Numbered from the stretch's first letter, positions 27,992-36,785 are shown. The stretch: DNA of 64,000 nt from Paenibacillus paeoniae (GCF_003388735.1 NZ_QUBQ01000001.1:558001-622000), one strand, 5' to 3'. Made by a program: numbers and translations. Notes: a model not told the origin generated them from the letters alone.

Positions 27992-29404
27992 ATGGAAAAT
28001 TTGTTTTTATGGGGATTTTACGTCATGACGTTCTACGCCTTTCTCCCTGGCATGATTAGCCGAACGTTCGGCTTTCGTGTATTCAAAAAGGGAAAAGTGG
28101 ATAAGGAGATCGCTTTGACATTCGATGACGGGCCAGACCCTGTCTATACGCCTCAACTGCTCAATTTGCTTGCCCGTTACAATGCGAAAGCGACTTTCTT
28201 TGTCGTTGGGTCACATGCGGAGGGCCAGGGAGAATTGTTGCGCCGCATGCAAGAGGAAGGACATACCATAGGCATTCATAATTATGTGCATAAATCAAAC
28301 TGGTTTATGCGTCCTCGCACAGTAAGGCGTCATATTGAAAAGACGAATGATATTATCGAGCAGGCAACGGGAACCCGTTCGATCTATTATCGGCCTCCCT
28401 GGGGGATCATTAATGTATTCGATTATTCCAATTTGGGATACTTGCGAATTATATTGTGGTCGGCGATGTTCGGGGATTGGCGCAAGTCCGTTGGCGCAAA
28501 ACGTCTGCAGAAGAGAATGATGAAGAAGCTTCGCCCCGGTGAGGTGCTTCTGCTTCATGACTGCGGCAATACACTGGGAGCGGATCACGATGCGCCGCGC
28601 AATATGATGATCGCGCTGGAAGCGTATATGGAGGCAGCGACGAAGAAGGGCTATACGTTTGTTGGCATTGAAGAGATGATGAAGCTGACAGATGTAAAGC
28701 GGTCCATGCATCGTTCGCTCTTCAAACGCATGATTATCTCGTTGTGGCTCATGTGGGAGCATGCCTTCCACATCCTGTTCCGACTCAAGAAAGTTGGCAG
28801 CAGTGATACGCCAGCCTTTCATTACCGTGTGACGACCTACAATGGCGATGATTTGAAGTTCGCTGAAGGCGGCAGTATTGCAAAGGGGGATTCAGTGGCG
28901 GAGCTGCACTTCGATAACCGGATGTTATCGAACATTACGGCTACGTCGAGATCACCTCTCGCTACAGGCATTCGCATGCTGAGGGAAGTGGAACGCGCGC
29001 TCCCCCAGCTTGCAGACCAGTTGTCCGCTGATCCTGATGCGAAGCATATCAAAGCGGTATACGGCGTCACGATGGTTCATCGCGGAGCAGATCGTTTAGG
29101 CTTTGAGATATTTAAGTTGAAGGAAGGTCTGTTCGCCAAATCGACGCGTATTTACCTGAAGCTGCTGCTCAAGGTATTGACTAATACGAAGCAATACGGC
29201 AAAGAACGGAAGCAGAAGAGTCGCAACGAAGTGATCTCGCCGCGCATGCTGCTTATGCCCGTTCAGAAGATTGTGTCGTATGCGAACGAACAGTCAAGAA
29301 TAATCAAAGAAGAAGTGGAGCGTGTGACCGATTCTGTGGATCGGGCCATTAGCGGCGCTTCGGAGGATAATTCTACGATTGCTTCCAAGACGTCTGCTAT
29401 TTAA
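27992..29404 (+). CDS. polysaccharide deacetylase with C-terminal YkoP-like domain
   Basis: 470 residues from ATG 27992, behind GGTGGGG. An N-terminal membrane helix precedes a NodB domain (about residues 40-230) with the metal and catalytic motifs TFDDGPDPVYTP, GIHNYVHKSN, RPPWG and LLHDCG. The remaining 240 residues start with ISLWLMWEHAFHILFRL and contain ELHFDNRML and ITATSRSPL. They resemble the YkoP-like domain that Bacillus encodes as a separate small protein; this part of the call is an inference. The enzyme should act on N-acetylated wall or surface sugars outside the membrane. The extreme C-terminus is hydrophilic and variable. Confidence 0.88.
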   Translation: MENLFLWGFYVMTFYAFLPGMISRTFGFRVFKKGKVDKEIALTFDDGPDPVYTPQLLNLLARYNAKATFFVVGSHAEGQGELLRRMQEEGHTIGIHNYVHKSNWFMRPRTVRRHIEKTNDIIEQATGTRSIYYRPPWGIINVFDYSNLGYLRIILWSAMFGDWRKSVGAKRLQKRMMKKLRPGEVLLLHDCGNTLGADHDAPRNMMIALEAYMEAATKKGYTFVGIEEMMKLTDVKRSMHRSLFKRMIISLWLMWEHAFHILFRLKKVGSSDTPAFHYRVTTYNGDDLKFAEGGSIAKGDSVAELHFDNRMLSNITATSRSPLATGIRMLREVERALPQLADQLSADPDAKHIKAVYGVTMVHRGADRLGFEIFKLKEGLFAKSTRIYLKLLLKVLTNTKQYGKERKQKSRNEVISPRMLLMPVQKIVSYANEQSRIIKEEVERVTDSVDRAISGASEDNSTIASKTSAI

Positions 29405-29426
29405 TGACAGAGGAATACGAGGAAAG

Positions 29427-29463
29427 CCGTTCAGACCGCTCAAGCGGGCTGTACGGTTTTTTT
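29427..29463 (+). terminator. terminator after the deacetylase gene
   Basis: GCCGT...ACGGT outer arms and CCGC/GCGG inner arms around a TCAA loop, followed by seven T residues. Confidence 0.85.
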
Positions 29464-29533
29464 GGCTGCCTTGCGTTATTTGATTCTCACATAGTAAACA
29501 AAGTATAGAGAGACCAGCATAGTCTGCAAAATA

Positions 29534-29567
29534 AAAAGGACGGACAGCCGAAGCTGCCGCGTCCTTG
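29534..29567 (-). terminator. terminator of ilvD (minus strand)
   Basis: On the minus strand AAGGACGCGGCAGC pairs with GCTGTCCGTCCTT around a TTCG tetraloop and runs into TTTTATTTT. Confidence 0.93.
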
Positions 29568-29584
29568 GAAAGGTGTGACGAAGA

Positions 29585-31270
29585 CTACATCTTCATAACG
29601 CCGCCAGTGCTGGCGGATGTAACTAGATGAGCGTAACGCGCTAGGTAGCCGCGCTTGATCTTCAGTTCGAAGCCCGGCCATTCGGCACGACGCTGCTCGA
29701 ACTCTTCATCGCTGATCAGCATGTTCATCGTACGGTTGTTCATGTCGATCTCGACGATATCGCCATCGCGCACGAATGCGATAGGTCCGCCTTCAGCCGC
29801 TTCCGGAGAAGCGTGACCGATACTAATACCGCGGGATGCGCCGGAGAAGCGTCCATCCGTGATGAGGGCCACTTTCGCACCCAGACCCATGCCGACAATC
29901 TGCGATGTAGGAGCAAGCATCTCAGGCATGCCTGGACCGCCTTTTGGTCCTTCATAACGGATTATTACGACATGGCCTTCTTTAATCTTGCCGTTAGCGA
30001 TGCCAGCGAGTGCATCATCCTGAGAATCGAAGCAGATGGCAGGTCCTTTGTGGTAGCCGCCAACCGACTTGTCGACTGCACCCGTTTTAATGATGGCGCC
30101 ATTTGGTGCAAGGTTGCCGAACAGGACAGCTAGACCGCCGCGCTCTGTATGCGGGTTGTCGATGGAGCGAATAACATCGTTATCTTGTACTTCACAACCT
30201 TCAGCATTCTCGCGCAGCGTCTTGCCAGTTACAGTCATTGTACCGCCGTGAAGCGCGCCTTCCTTCTTGAAGAGTTCGTTCAATACGGCGCTTACGCCGC
30301 CCGCATTGTGAACGTCTTCGATATGATAATCGGATGCCGGAGCGATTTTAGCCAGATGCGGCACGCGCTCAGCAACTTCGTTAATGCGCTCGATCGGGTA
30401 TTCGATACCTGCTTCATGAGCAATGGCCAATGTATGAAGCACGGTGTTCGTGGAACCGCCCATCGCCATATCGACAGCGAAAGCATTGTCGATCGCTTCT
30501 TTGGTTACGATATCGCGTGGCTTCAGGTTAAGGTCGATCAGCTTCATCAGCTGGCGTGCAGCTTCCTTAACGAATTCTTTGCGCTCTGGCGCAACCGCCA
30601 GAATCGTGCCGTTGCCCGGAAGAGCAAGGCCAAGCGCTTCCGCAAGGCAGTTCATGGAGTTCGCTGTGAACATACCGGAACAGGAGCCGCAAGTCGGGCA
30701 TCCGTATTGCTCAAGCTCAAGCAACTGCTCGTCGTTGATTTTGCCCGCTTGGTGCGCGCCTACGCCCTCGAATACGCTGGAGAGGGAGATTGGGCGACCG
30801 TCGGATGTTTTGCCGGCTTTCATCGGTCCGCCGCTGACGAGCATCGTCGGGATGTTGACGCGAAGTGCACCCAGAATCATGCCCGGGGTAATCTTGTCGC
30901 AGTTCGGAATACAGATCATGCCGTCGAACCAGTGTGCATTCACGACTGTCTCTACGGAGTCCGCAATGATTTCGCGGCTGGCAAGGGAATAACGCATGCC
31001 GATATGGCCCATGGCAATGCCGTCGTCTACGCCGATGGTATTGAACTCGAACGGTACGCCGCCCGCCTCGCGAATTGCTTCTTTGACCAGTTTGCCGAAT
31101 TCCTGCAAGTGAACGTGGCCTGGTACGATGTCGATATAAGAGTTGCATACCGCGATAAACGGTTTGCCGAAGTCTTCTTCTTTCACGCCTGCAGCGCGCA
31201 GCAAGCTGCGGTGTGGCGCGCGGTCGAAGCCTTTTTTGATCATGTCGGAACGCATTCTTTTGGCCGCCAT
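29585..31270 (-). CDS. ilvD: dihydroxy-acid dehydratase
   Basis: Dehydrates 2,3-dihydroxy-isovalerate and its methyl homologue in valine, leucine and isoleucine synthesis. 561 residues from ATG 31270, behind AAGGAGG. Iron-sulfur ligands and active-site motifs are visible: VPGHVHL, the [12 protein letters not shown] cysteine, [27 protein letters not shown] and [11 protein letters not shown]. Length and sequence are typical of the family. It stands alone rather than in an ilv-leu operon. I see no T-box or clear CodY box in the 255 bases upstream. Confidence 0.97.
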   Translation of the reverse strand: MAAKRMRSDMIKKGFDRAPHRSLLRAAGVKEEDFGKPFIAVCNSYIDIVPGHVHLQEFGKLVKEAIREAGGVPFEFNTIGVDDGIAMGHIGMRYSLASREIIADSVETVVNAHWFDGMICIPNCDKITPGMILGALRVNIPTMLVSGGPMKAGKTSDGRPISLSSVFEGVGAHQAGKINDEQLLELEQYGCPTCGSCSGMFTANSMNCLAEALGLALPGNGTILAVAPERKEFVKEAARQLMKLIDLNLKPRDIVTKEAIDNAFAVDMAMGGSTNTVLHTLAIAHEAGIEYPIERINEVAERVPHLAKIAPASDYHIEDVHNAGGVSAVLNELFKKEGALHGGTMTVTGKTLRENAEGCEVQDNDVIRSIDNPHTERGGLAVLFGNLAPNGAIIKTGAVDKSVGGYHKGPAICFDSQDDALAGIANGKIKEGHVVIIRYEGPKGGPGMPEMLAPTSQIVGMGLGAKVALITDGRFSGASRGISIGHASPEAAEGGPIAFVRDGDIVEIDMNNRTMNMLISDEEFEQRRAEWPGFELKIKRGYLARYAHLVTSASTGGVMKM

Positions 31271-31412
31271 AAATGTAGAACCTCCTTAAAAATAGCCAGA
31301 GCGCTGCATGCGCCCCGGCGCCTATAAGCTAAAATAATGAATACTCATAATTTTATCATAACGGACAACCGTTGGCTATATGAAGGGAAGCACTGGCAAT
31401 ATCGGATCGCTT

Positions 31413-31440
31413 ATTAAATAATCCTTAAGAATGACTTAAG
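31413..31440 (+). promoter_or_regulatory. three 11-bp-phased TTA elements upstream of the VanRS-like operon
   Basis: ATTA (31413), CTTAAG (31424) and CTTAAG (31435) recur at exactly 11-bp steps, the usual layout of OmpR-family response-regulator sites. A -10-like TATAGT lies at 31489-31494. The same motif precedes the carboxypeptidase gene at 33389. Confidence 0.6.
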
Positions 31441-31525
31441 CTTTGTGAAAATGCGGCTTTCCCGATTACGTTTCGACTTCGGTTCATGTATAGTAGAAAC
31501 AACAAATTCAAGGAGGATGAATGGT

Positions 31526-32233
31526 GTGGAGCGTCGCGTATTGATCGTGGACGACGAGCGGGAGATCGCCGAACTGATCGAAATTTATTTGAGAAACGAA
31601 GGATTCCAGACAGAGGTTGCATTCGATGGCGAACAGGCAATAGAGGCCTTCGATCGCGAGGCTGCCGATCTTGTCATTCTAGATATTATGATGCCCAAGC
31701 TGGATGGGCTGGAGGTCTGCCGCAAAATTCGCAAGGATCACCATGTGCCCATTCTGATGGTAAGCGCCAAGACTGGCGATATGGATAAAATCATGGGACT
31801 GATGACAGGTGCCGACGATTACATTACGAAGCCGTTCAACCCGCTTGAGCTGATCGCCAGAGTGCGCTCTCTGCTGCGCCGTTCCTACCAGTACAGCAAG
31901 CCTGCAGAAGGTGGCGCTAGCCGGGAGAGCGAAAGCAAAGAGCTGCGATTGGGCGCGCTGCGCATCGATAAGCTGAGCCATTCTGCGAATGTGGATGGCA
32001 GACCGCTTCATCTCACGTCTACAGAATTCGGTATTCTGCATCTGCTGGCGAGCCAGCCAGGACGGGTATTCAGCGCCGAAGATATCTTCCAGCAGGTGTG
32101 GAAGGAGAAGTATTTTGAATCAAACAATACGGTGATGGTCCATATTAGCAAGCTTCGGGACAAGCTCGAAAAGGAGCTGGGCGAGAAGCTGATTGTGACG
32201 GTCTGGGGGGTAGGCTACAAAATTGAAGGATAG
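31526..32233 (+). CDS. OmpR-family response regulator, VanR-like
   Basis: 235 residues. I chose GTG 31526 (VERRVLIVDDERE) because AAGGAGG lies 9 bases upstream; longer in-frame starts run through the ribosome site itself. The receiver domain shows DDE, the phospho-acceptor Asp in VILDIMMPKLDG, and the switch Lys in GADDYITKPFNPLELIARV, very like VanR. The DNA-binding winged helix (HLTSTEFGILHLLASQPGRVF, KYFESNNTVMVHISKLRDKL) follows. Its end overlaps the kinase gene by 11 bases. The phased TTA elements upstream suggest autoregulation. No vanHAX genes are nearby. Confidence 0.93.
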   Translation: MERRVLIVDDEREIAELIEIYLRNEGFQTEVAFDGEQAIEAFDREAADLVILDIMMPKLDGLEVCRKIRKDHHVPILMVSAKTGDMDKIMGLMTGADDYITKPFNPLELIARVRSLLRRSYQYSKPAEGGASRESESKELRLGALRIDKLSHSANVDGRPLHLTSTEFGILHLLASQPGRVFSAEDIFQQVWKEKYFESNNTVMVHISKLRDKLEKELGEKLIVTVWGVGYKIEG

Positions 32234-33344
32234 CGTCGTATTCCGCCTCGTATTTCGGTCGTTTCTCAATATTGCGATTGCTGCTATCTTGTCTTTGGTG
32301 GGTGTCGCTCTGTTGTATGTCGTTGCGCTCTTTCTATCCAGCCAATTCCGGTCGTTTTGGTTTCTGCGGGATATCGGCAGGCTATTGCTGTACGATATAC
32401 CGAATTCGTTGGGGCTGTTGTTTATATGGCTGATTCTGTTCTGCATCAGCTACTTCGCCCTGCAATGGATGCACTTTAGCGCCTTCGGCAAAATTAACGA
32501 TACGGTTCGTCAGATCGCGGACGGCCAATTACAAATCAATCATCAAATCGTGGTTCGTCAAAGCAATGTATTCAGTATTCTGGCCCGCAACGTCAATCGT
32601 CTTTCCGAACGACTGCAATATGCGCTGGAGGAAGAACGCCGTGCCGAGCAGGCCAAAAACGAATTGATTACCAACGTATCGCATGATCTGCGCACGCCGC
32701 TTACTTCAGTTGTCGGCTACCTGGGTCTCATCGAGCAGGATCGTTATCGTGATGAGGTTGAGCTTCGTCATTATATTGCGATCGCGTATGAGAAATCGCA
32801 GCATCTTCATGAGCTGATCGATGACTTGTTCGAATATACGAGAATGAGACATGATACGATTGCGCTCAAGCTGGAGCCGATCAACCTGGTCGAGATGCTG
32901 GGGCAATTGCTGGTACAGTATCATATGCCGCTTGAGGAAGTGGGCATAGTGAGCCAACTGCACAGCGATGAGAAGCAGATTACTGTAAGGGCGGATGCCG
33001 GCAAGCTCGCGCGGGTGTTCGAGAATCTGATCGCGAACGCGATGTCCTATGGACGTGAAGGCAAGCGTATTGACGTATGGGTCACCTTAATGGAAGGCAA
33101 GGTTTCTGTAGCGATCGTCAATTATGGGGAGCCGATATCAGCCATTGATTTGCCGCATATATTCGATCGGTTCTACCGAGCCGATAAATCGAGAACCAGA
33201 TGGTCAGGCGGTTCCGGACTGGGTCTTGCGATATGCAAAAGCATCATTGAGAAGCACGGCGGCACAATTGATGCGGACAGCAACTCCGAGCGTACCGTCT
33301 TCCGCGTCATCCTGCCTCTGCAGCATGTGGAAATATCAACGTAA
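32223..33344 (+). CDS. sensor histidine kinase, VanS-like
   Basis: 373 residues from TTG 32223, overlapping the response-regulator stop. Two membrane helices (about residues 15-40 and 55-80) with almost no external loop lead to a HAMP-like linker and the kinase core: NVSHDLRTPLTSVVGYL (phospho-acceptor His), ENLIANAMSYG, FDRFYRADKSRTRW and GSGLGLAICKSII. The tiny outside loop suggests sensing within the membrane, as in intramembrane-sensing kinases. The core resembles VanS. Likely signal is cell-wall stress, inferred from the downstream carboxypeptidase. Confidence 0.92.
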   Translation: MKDSVVFRLVFRSFLNIAIAAILSLVGVALLYVVALFLSSQFRSFWFLRDIGRLLLYDIPNSLGLLFIWLILFCISYFALQWMHFSAFGKINDTVRQIADGQLQINHQIVVRQSNVFSILARNVNRLSERLQYALEEERRAEQAKNELITNVSHDLRTPLTSVVGYLGLIEQDRYRDEVELRHYIAIAYEKSQHLHELIDDLFEYTRMRHDTIALKLEPINLVEMLGQLLVQYHMPLEEVGIVSQLHSDEKQITVRADAGKLARVFENLIANAMSYGREGKRIDVWVTLMEGKVSVAIVNYGEPISAIDLPHIFDRFYRADKSRTRWSGGSGLGLAICKSIIEKHGGTIDADSNSERTVFRVILPLQHVEIST

Positions 33345-33388
33345 TTTCTATGGATTACAAAGAAAAAGATAGATAAAACTAAGAAGGT

Positions 33389-33443
33389 CTTAAGGTTTAT
33401 TTATGAATCTATTACAGTCTCCTTAAGCTTGGCTGCCTATACT
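33389..33443 (+). promoter_or_regulatory. four 11-bp-phased TTA elements and -10 box upstream of the D,D-carboxypeptidase gene
   Basis: CTTA (33389), TTTA (33400), ATTA (33411) and CTTA (33422) recur at exactly 11 bp; the outer two are full CTTAAG, as at 31424 and 31435. A -10-like TATACT sits at 33438-33443, so the last copies cover the -35 position, the layout expected for an activator of the PhoP/VanR class. Confidence 0.62.
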
Positions 33444-33482
33444 GATTAGTATAGAAGGCCTAAGCGAAAGGGGATTTTTTTG

Positions 33483-34430
33483 TTGAACATGACGGTAAAG
33501 ACAAAATCAAGATATGGTGTGCGTTTGACTTTGGTAGCGGCAGTGATCGCAATTGTATATATGGGAGCCGGCTGGTTGAAGGACAGTTTTCTGAAAAAGG
33601 ATGTGCTGCAGCTGGCATCGACATCCGCGATTCTAATCGATGCTGCGACGGGAGAGGTCATTTTTGAGAAAAATGCGAACGAGCCTCTTCCTCCGGCAAG
33701 TATGTCGAAGATGATGACTGAAATTTTGGTTCTCGACGCTGTAGCAGGCGGAGAAATCCGCTGGAATGATGTAGCGCGTGCGAGCCGCTACGCGGCAGCT
33801 GTGCCTGGAGCTAGAATGGATCTGTTAGAAGGCCAAGAGGTAACGGTCAGGGAACTGTTCGACGCCATGACGATTCATTCGGCCAATGATGCTGCTGTGG
33901 CGCTTGCTGAGCATATAGCCGGTTCTGAGGCAGCCTTTGTGATCTTGATGAATAAGAAGGCCGCCAGCATTGGGCTGTCGGATGGGGCCCTCTTCGGCAA
34001 CGCCTCGGGTCTTAGCAAATCGGATATTGCGGCATATGCCGGTTCCGCCCATAAACGCGATACGCTGCTTACAGCGAAGGATACCGCCATTATCGCGGGG
34101 CATCTGATCGGCAAGTATCCGGAAGTGCTCGCGGTGACAAGCCGGGGCAGCGTCAATGTTTCGACCCAGAGGCAGACGCTTGCATCGACTAATCTGATGC
34201 TGGCTGACAAGCCATTTGCTTATTCCGGCAATGACGGGTTGAAGACCGGGTACACACCAGATGCAGGTTATTGCTTTACGGGAACGGTGAAACGGGATCA
34301 AACACGGTTAATCTCTGTCGTTATGGGAGCGGACAACATAGAATCCAGATTTTTGGAGACGATAAAGCTGTATGAATACGGTTTTCAAGTAAAAGGAAAG
34401 TCAGGACTAAGAACAGCGTTAGGTTTTTGA
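33483..34430 (+). CDS. serine-type D-alanyl-D-alanine carboxypeptidase (PBP5/DacA-like)
   Basis: About 315 residues; start TTG 33483 (8 bases after AAAGGGGA) or ATG 33489. An N-terminal helix (VRLTLVAAVIAIVYMGAGWL) is followed by a class A carboxypeptidase domain with all active-site motifs: PASMSKMMTE (SxxK), IHSANDAAV (SxN) and DGLKTGYTPDAGYCF (KTG). It trims the terminal D-Ala of peptidoglycan stem peptides outside the membrane. It lacks the long C-terminal amphipathic helix domain of DacA. It lies 135 bases after the VanS-like gene and carries its own copy of the TTA repeat array, so the regulator upstream probably controls it. Confidence 0.92.
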   Translation: MNMTVKTKSRYGVRLTLVAAVIAIVYMGAGWLKDSFLKKDVLQLASTSAILIDAATGEVIFEKNANEPLPPASMSKMMTEILVLDAVAGGEIRWNDVARASRYAAAVPGARMDLLEGQEVTVRELFDAMTIHSANDAAVALAEHIAGSEAAFVILMNKKAASIGLSDGALFGNASGLSKSDIAAYAGSAHKRDTLLTAKDTAIIAGHLIGKYPEVLAVTSRGSVNVSTQRQTLASTNLMLADKPFAYSGNDGLKTGYTPDAGYCFTGTVKRDQTRLISVVMGADNIESRFLETIKLYEYGFQVKGKSGLRTALGF

Positions 34431-34510
34431 TAGTATTGGATGATCTTATGTTACAAAAATGTCATTATTCCTTCGAGAAAATGTGAAAACCTCTTTAATC
34501 GGAATAATTT

Positions 34511-34529
34511 ATGTTATATTATATAACAT
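34511..34529 (+). promoter_or_regulatory. GlnR/TnrA-type box upstream of ureA
   Basis: A 19-base palindrome with 9-bp perfect arms. Its core TGTTATATTATATAACA (34512-34528) matches the GlnR/TnrA consensus TGTNA-N7-TNACA at every fixed position. It lies about 75 bases before the ureA start, so nitrogen control of ureA is likely. Confidence 0.72.
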
Positions 34530-34602
34530 ATAAGAATGCGTTTTCTTTTGGGCTTTGTGGCCTGATCGAAGAGTGAATACATTCCGGAGGGGGAGAGTGG
34601 AT

Positions 34603-34908
34603 GTGGCTTTGACCGAACGGGAAAAGGAGATGTTGCTTAACGCCATAGCGGCTGATTTGGCAAAACGGCGATTAAAGCGCGGTGTAAAGCTGAATTACCT
34701 GGAGAGTGTGGCATTGATCACATCCCGCATGATGGAAGGAGCGAGCGAAGGTATGAGCGTGACGCAAGTGACTGAGCTTGCGCGAAGCGCGCTGCGAAGA
34801 GATCAGGTAATGGCCGGCATTGCGGAGATGCTTCGGGAGGTCAAAGTAGAAGCAGACTTTCCGGAGGGGACGCGTCTAGTCATTGTGCCATACCCTATAA
34901 CGGGCTGA
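34603..34908 (+). CDS. ureA: urease gamma subunit, orphan
   Basis: 101 residues from GTG 34603 (MALTEREKEMLLNAI), 8-10 bases after GGAGGGG; GTG 34597 is the alternative. The match to UreA runs the whole length: LTEREKEMLL, AADLAKRRLKRGVKLNYLESVALI, RDQVMAGIAEM, and VEADFPEGTRLVIVPYPI. UreA is a structural subunit of the urease trimer and has no active-site residues. No ureB, ureC or accessory ureEFGDH genes follow; the next gene is a MarR regulator after a hairpin. It is intact, not truncated. It may complement a urease encoded elsewhere or be a relic. Confidence 0.9.
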   Translation: MALTEREKEMLLNAIAADLAKRRLKRGVKLNYLESVALITSRMMEGASEGMSVTQVTELARSALRRDQVMAGIAEMLREVKVEADFPEGTRLVIVPYPITG

Positions 34909-34926
34909 ATGCCCGCACAATTGGTT

Positions 34927-34961
34927 GAAGCCAGCCGGATCTCGGGAATCCGGCTGGCTTC
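34927..34961 (+). terminator. perfect hairpin after ureA
   Basis: GAAGCCAGCCGGAT (34927-34940) pairs perfectly with ATCCGGCTGGCTTC (34948-34961). No clear T-run follows, so it could also act as an mRNA 3' stabiliser. It separates ureA from the MarR gene. Confidence 0.75.
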
Positions 34962-35056
34962 ATTACTATTGTCTATTATTGACGTTACACGGAGTCAAGT
35001 CTATACTGTGTTCAAGAAATCGGGACTAAAGTCCAGAGGGGAGAGACACGGCCCAG

Positions 35057-35503
35057 ATGACTTCTATGGATGAAAGAATGGAATTAATGAAGTCGCTTGA
35101 CGAGGCGTTCCGCGAGGTTAGGAAGCTGATTTTGGCGGAGTGGAACAGGGAGAATGAGCATGCCCTTGGCATGACGCACGGCCGAATGCTAATTATTTTG
35201 TCAGAATCCGGCCCCCAGAAGGCATCGGCGCTTGCGGAGGGACTCCAAATTACGAGCGGCGGAGTAACCGGTATTGCCGACAGATTGATTGAGCTTGGTT
35301 ATGTATCGAGGGAGCGAAGCGAGGAAGACCGGCGTGCCGTGATGCTTATGCTGACCAAGAACGGTGAACACATGGTCCAAGCGATGCTTAACGTAAGGAA
35401 GAAAGTGATGATCAAGCTATTCCGGGGCATGGGTACGGAAGACATGGAGAAGGCGCTCGACCTGTTTTCAAAGATGAAGCACAATATGGAAAGCGAATAT
35501 TGA
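35057..35503 (+). CDS. MarR-family transcriptional regulator
   Basis: 148 residues, start ATG 35057. Winged helix of the MarR type: GRMLIILSESGPQKASALAEGL, recognition helix ITSGGVTGIADRLIELGYV, wing RERSEEDRRAVMLMLT, with dimerising helices at both ends. There is one Cys-free ligand pocket, so redox sensing is unlikely. Its target is not visible; it is followed 200 bases later by the nucleoside transporter operon, whose promoter carries direct repeats that could be an operator. It is separated from ureA by a hairpin. Confidence 0.9.
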   Translation: MTSMDERMELMKSLDEAFREVRKLILAEWNRENEHALGMTHGRMLIILSESGPQKASALAEGLQITSGGVTGIADRLIELGYVSRERSEEDRRAVMLMLTKNGEHMVQAMLNVRKKVMIKLFRGMGTEDMEKALDLFSKMKHNMESEY

Positions 35504-35561
35504 AAACGGAACCAATGTTACAACTTCTTGACGATTATTTAAGCGGCATTGCTTCTATTCG

Positions 35562-35599
35562 TTGATCATATAGAATTCTGCTCATTGATCATGTAGAAT
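35562..35599 (+). repeat. 15-bp direct repeat upstream of the nup promoter
   Basis: TTGATCATATAGAAT (35562-35576) and TTGATCATGTAGAAT (35585-35599) differ at one base and are offset by 23 bp. A second pair, ATAAATAGGAtt-like, overlaps the promoter at about 35618 and 35655. They look like operator sites. The rest of the 200-base gap holds only the promoter. Confidence 0.5.
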
Positions 35600-35627
35600 A
35601 AAGTAGAAAAATGTCGAATAAATAGGA

Positions 35628-35656
35628 TTGACAAATCCCTATAAAACTACTAGGAT
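35628..35656 (+). promoter_or_regulatory. sigma-A promoter of the nup operon
   Basis: TTGACA (35628-35633), 17 bp, TAGGAT (35651-35656), about 45 bases before the start codon of the binding-protein gene. Confidence 0.65.
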
Positions 35657-35702
35657 AAATAGGAATTAGAATATTTCACGGACAAAAGAAGGGGAGATCG
35701 TC

Positions 35703-36752
35703 ATGAAGAAACATCTGGTATTGCTGCTGACACTGGTACTTGCTATTAGCGTTATCGCGGCATGCGGTTCCACGAACAATAATAAAGGTAATGAAGGCAA
35801 ATCTCCGGCGAACGGCGGAGACACGGATAAAGGCAAGAAGCAACGCATTGCGCTTGTTCTGCCAGAACAAATCGGCGTCAACCCGTTTTTCGCATTGATG
35901 GATGAAGGCTTCAAGCGTGCCGGTGAAGAATTCGGCGTTGAAGTGAAAACAATCGAATCGACAGACCCTGCGGGCTTCGAGCAAAACCTGCGTACAACTG
36001 TCGCTGAAAACTACGATCTGATCATTACAGCAACTTTCCAAGCGGAAGATGCTCTCAATAAAATAGCTCCGGAAAATCCGGACAAGTCGTTCGCTATTAT
36101 CGATACTGTGGTTGATCTGCCTAACGTTCGCAGCGTTGTATTCCGCGAGCATGAAGCGGCTTTCCTACTGGGCGCAACTGCTGGTCTTTCCACAAAAACG
36201 AATACGGTTGGCGCAGTTGTAGCGATTGACGCTCCGCTGCTGAGCAAGTATACGGAAGGCTTCAAGCAAGGTCTGGCTTACACGAATCCAGATGCGAAAT
36301 TCCTGGTTAACTATGTAGGCGGCTTCGATGATTCCGCGAAGGGCAAAGAGCTTGCTATTCTTCAACACTCCAAAGGTGCTGACTTCATCGCAGGTATGGC
36401 TGCTGTAGGCGACCTTGGCGTATTCGAGGCAGCGAAAGATCTTGGCTTCTATGCATCCGGCCAAGACGTAGACCGTACAGAGCTTGACCCGGAGCATATC
36501 GTACTGTCCCAATTGAAAGGTACAGACGCTGTAGCTTACGAGACGGTAAAAGCTTTTGCTAACGGAAACTTCGAATTCGGAGCTGCGGACTACGGCGTGA
36601 AGGAAGACGGCGTAGGTGTAACCTTCATTACAAAAGACAGCAAATCTCCGCTGAGCCCGTTCATTGGCCAAGAAACGGTAGATAAAGTAAAGGCTATTGC
36701 GGAAGACATCAAATCGGGTAAAATTGAAGTCGTTAATCCATTGGCTAAATAA
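35703..36752 (+). CDS. nupN: BMP-family nucleoside-binding lipoprotein (NupN-like)
   Basis: 349 residues, start ATG 35703 behind GAAGGGGAG. A lipoprotein signal with lipobox VIAACG anchors it outside the membrane. The BMP/PnrA fold follows: RIALVLPEQIGVNPFFALMDEGF, then LIITATFQAEDALNKIA, and VNYVGGFDDSAKGKELA. Members bind purine nucleosides; Bacillus NupN (YufN) binds guanosine. It starts a four-gene operon and is followed by a GC-rich stem-loop that probably limits read-through, so the binding protein is made in excess over the transporter. Confidence 0.93.
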   Translation: MKKHLVLLLTLVLAISVIAACGSTNNNKGNEGKSPANGGDTDKGKKQRIALVLPEQIGVNPFFALMDEGFKRAGEEFGVEVKTIESTDPAGFEQNLRTTVAENYDLIITATFQAEDALNKIAPENPDKSFAIIDTVVDLPNVRSVVFREHEAAFLLGATAGLSTKTNTVGAVVAIDAPLLSKYTEGFKQGLAYTNPDAKFLVNYVGGFDDSAKGKELAILQHSKGADFIAGMAAVGDLGVFEAAKDLGFYASGQDVDRTELDPEHIVLSQLKGTDAVAYETVKAFANGNFEFGAADYGVKEDGVGVTFITKDSKSPLSPFIGQETVDKVKAIAEDIKSGKIEVVNPLAK

Positions 36753-36785
36753 TACCCAGATACCCAAAGTTGAATATCCCATGAT

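Noticed and set aside
30149..31327. 392-residue open frame antisense to ilvD
   Set aside because: It lies fully opposite a textbook ilvD, has no ribosome site or family motif, and reflects codon bias of the true gene.
31526..34430. A vancomycin-resistance operon
   Set aside because: The regulator and kinase resemble VanR and VanS, but there is no vanH, vanA-type ligase or vanX, and the carboxypeptidase is the serine type, not zinc VanY.
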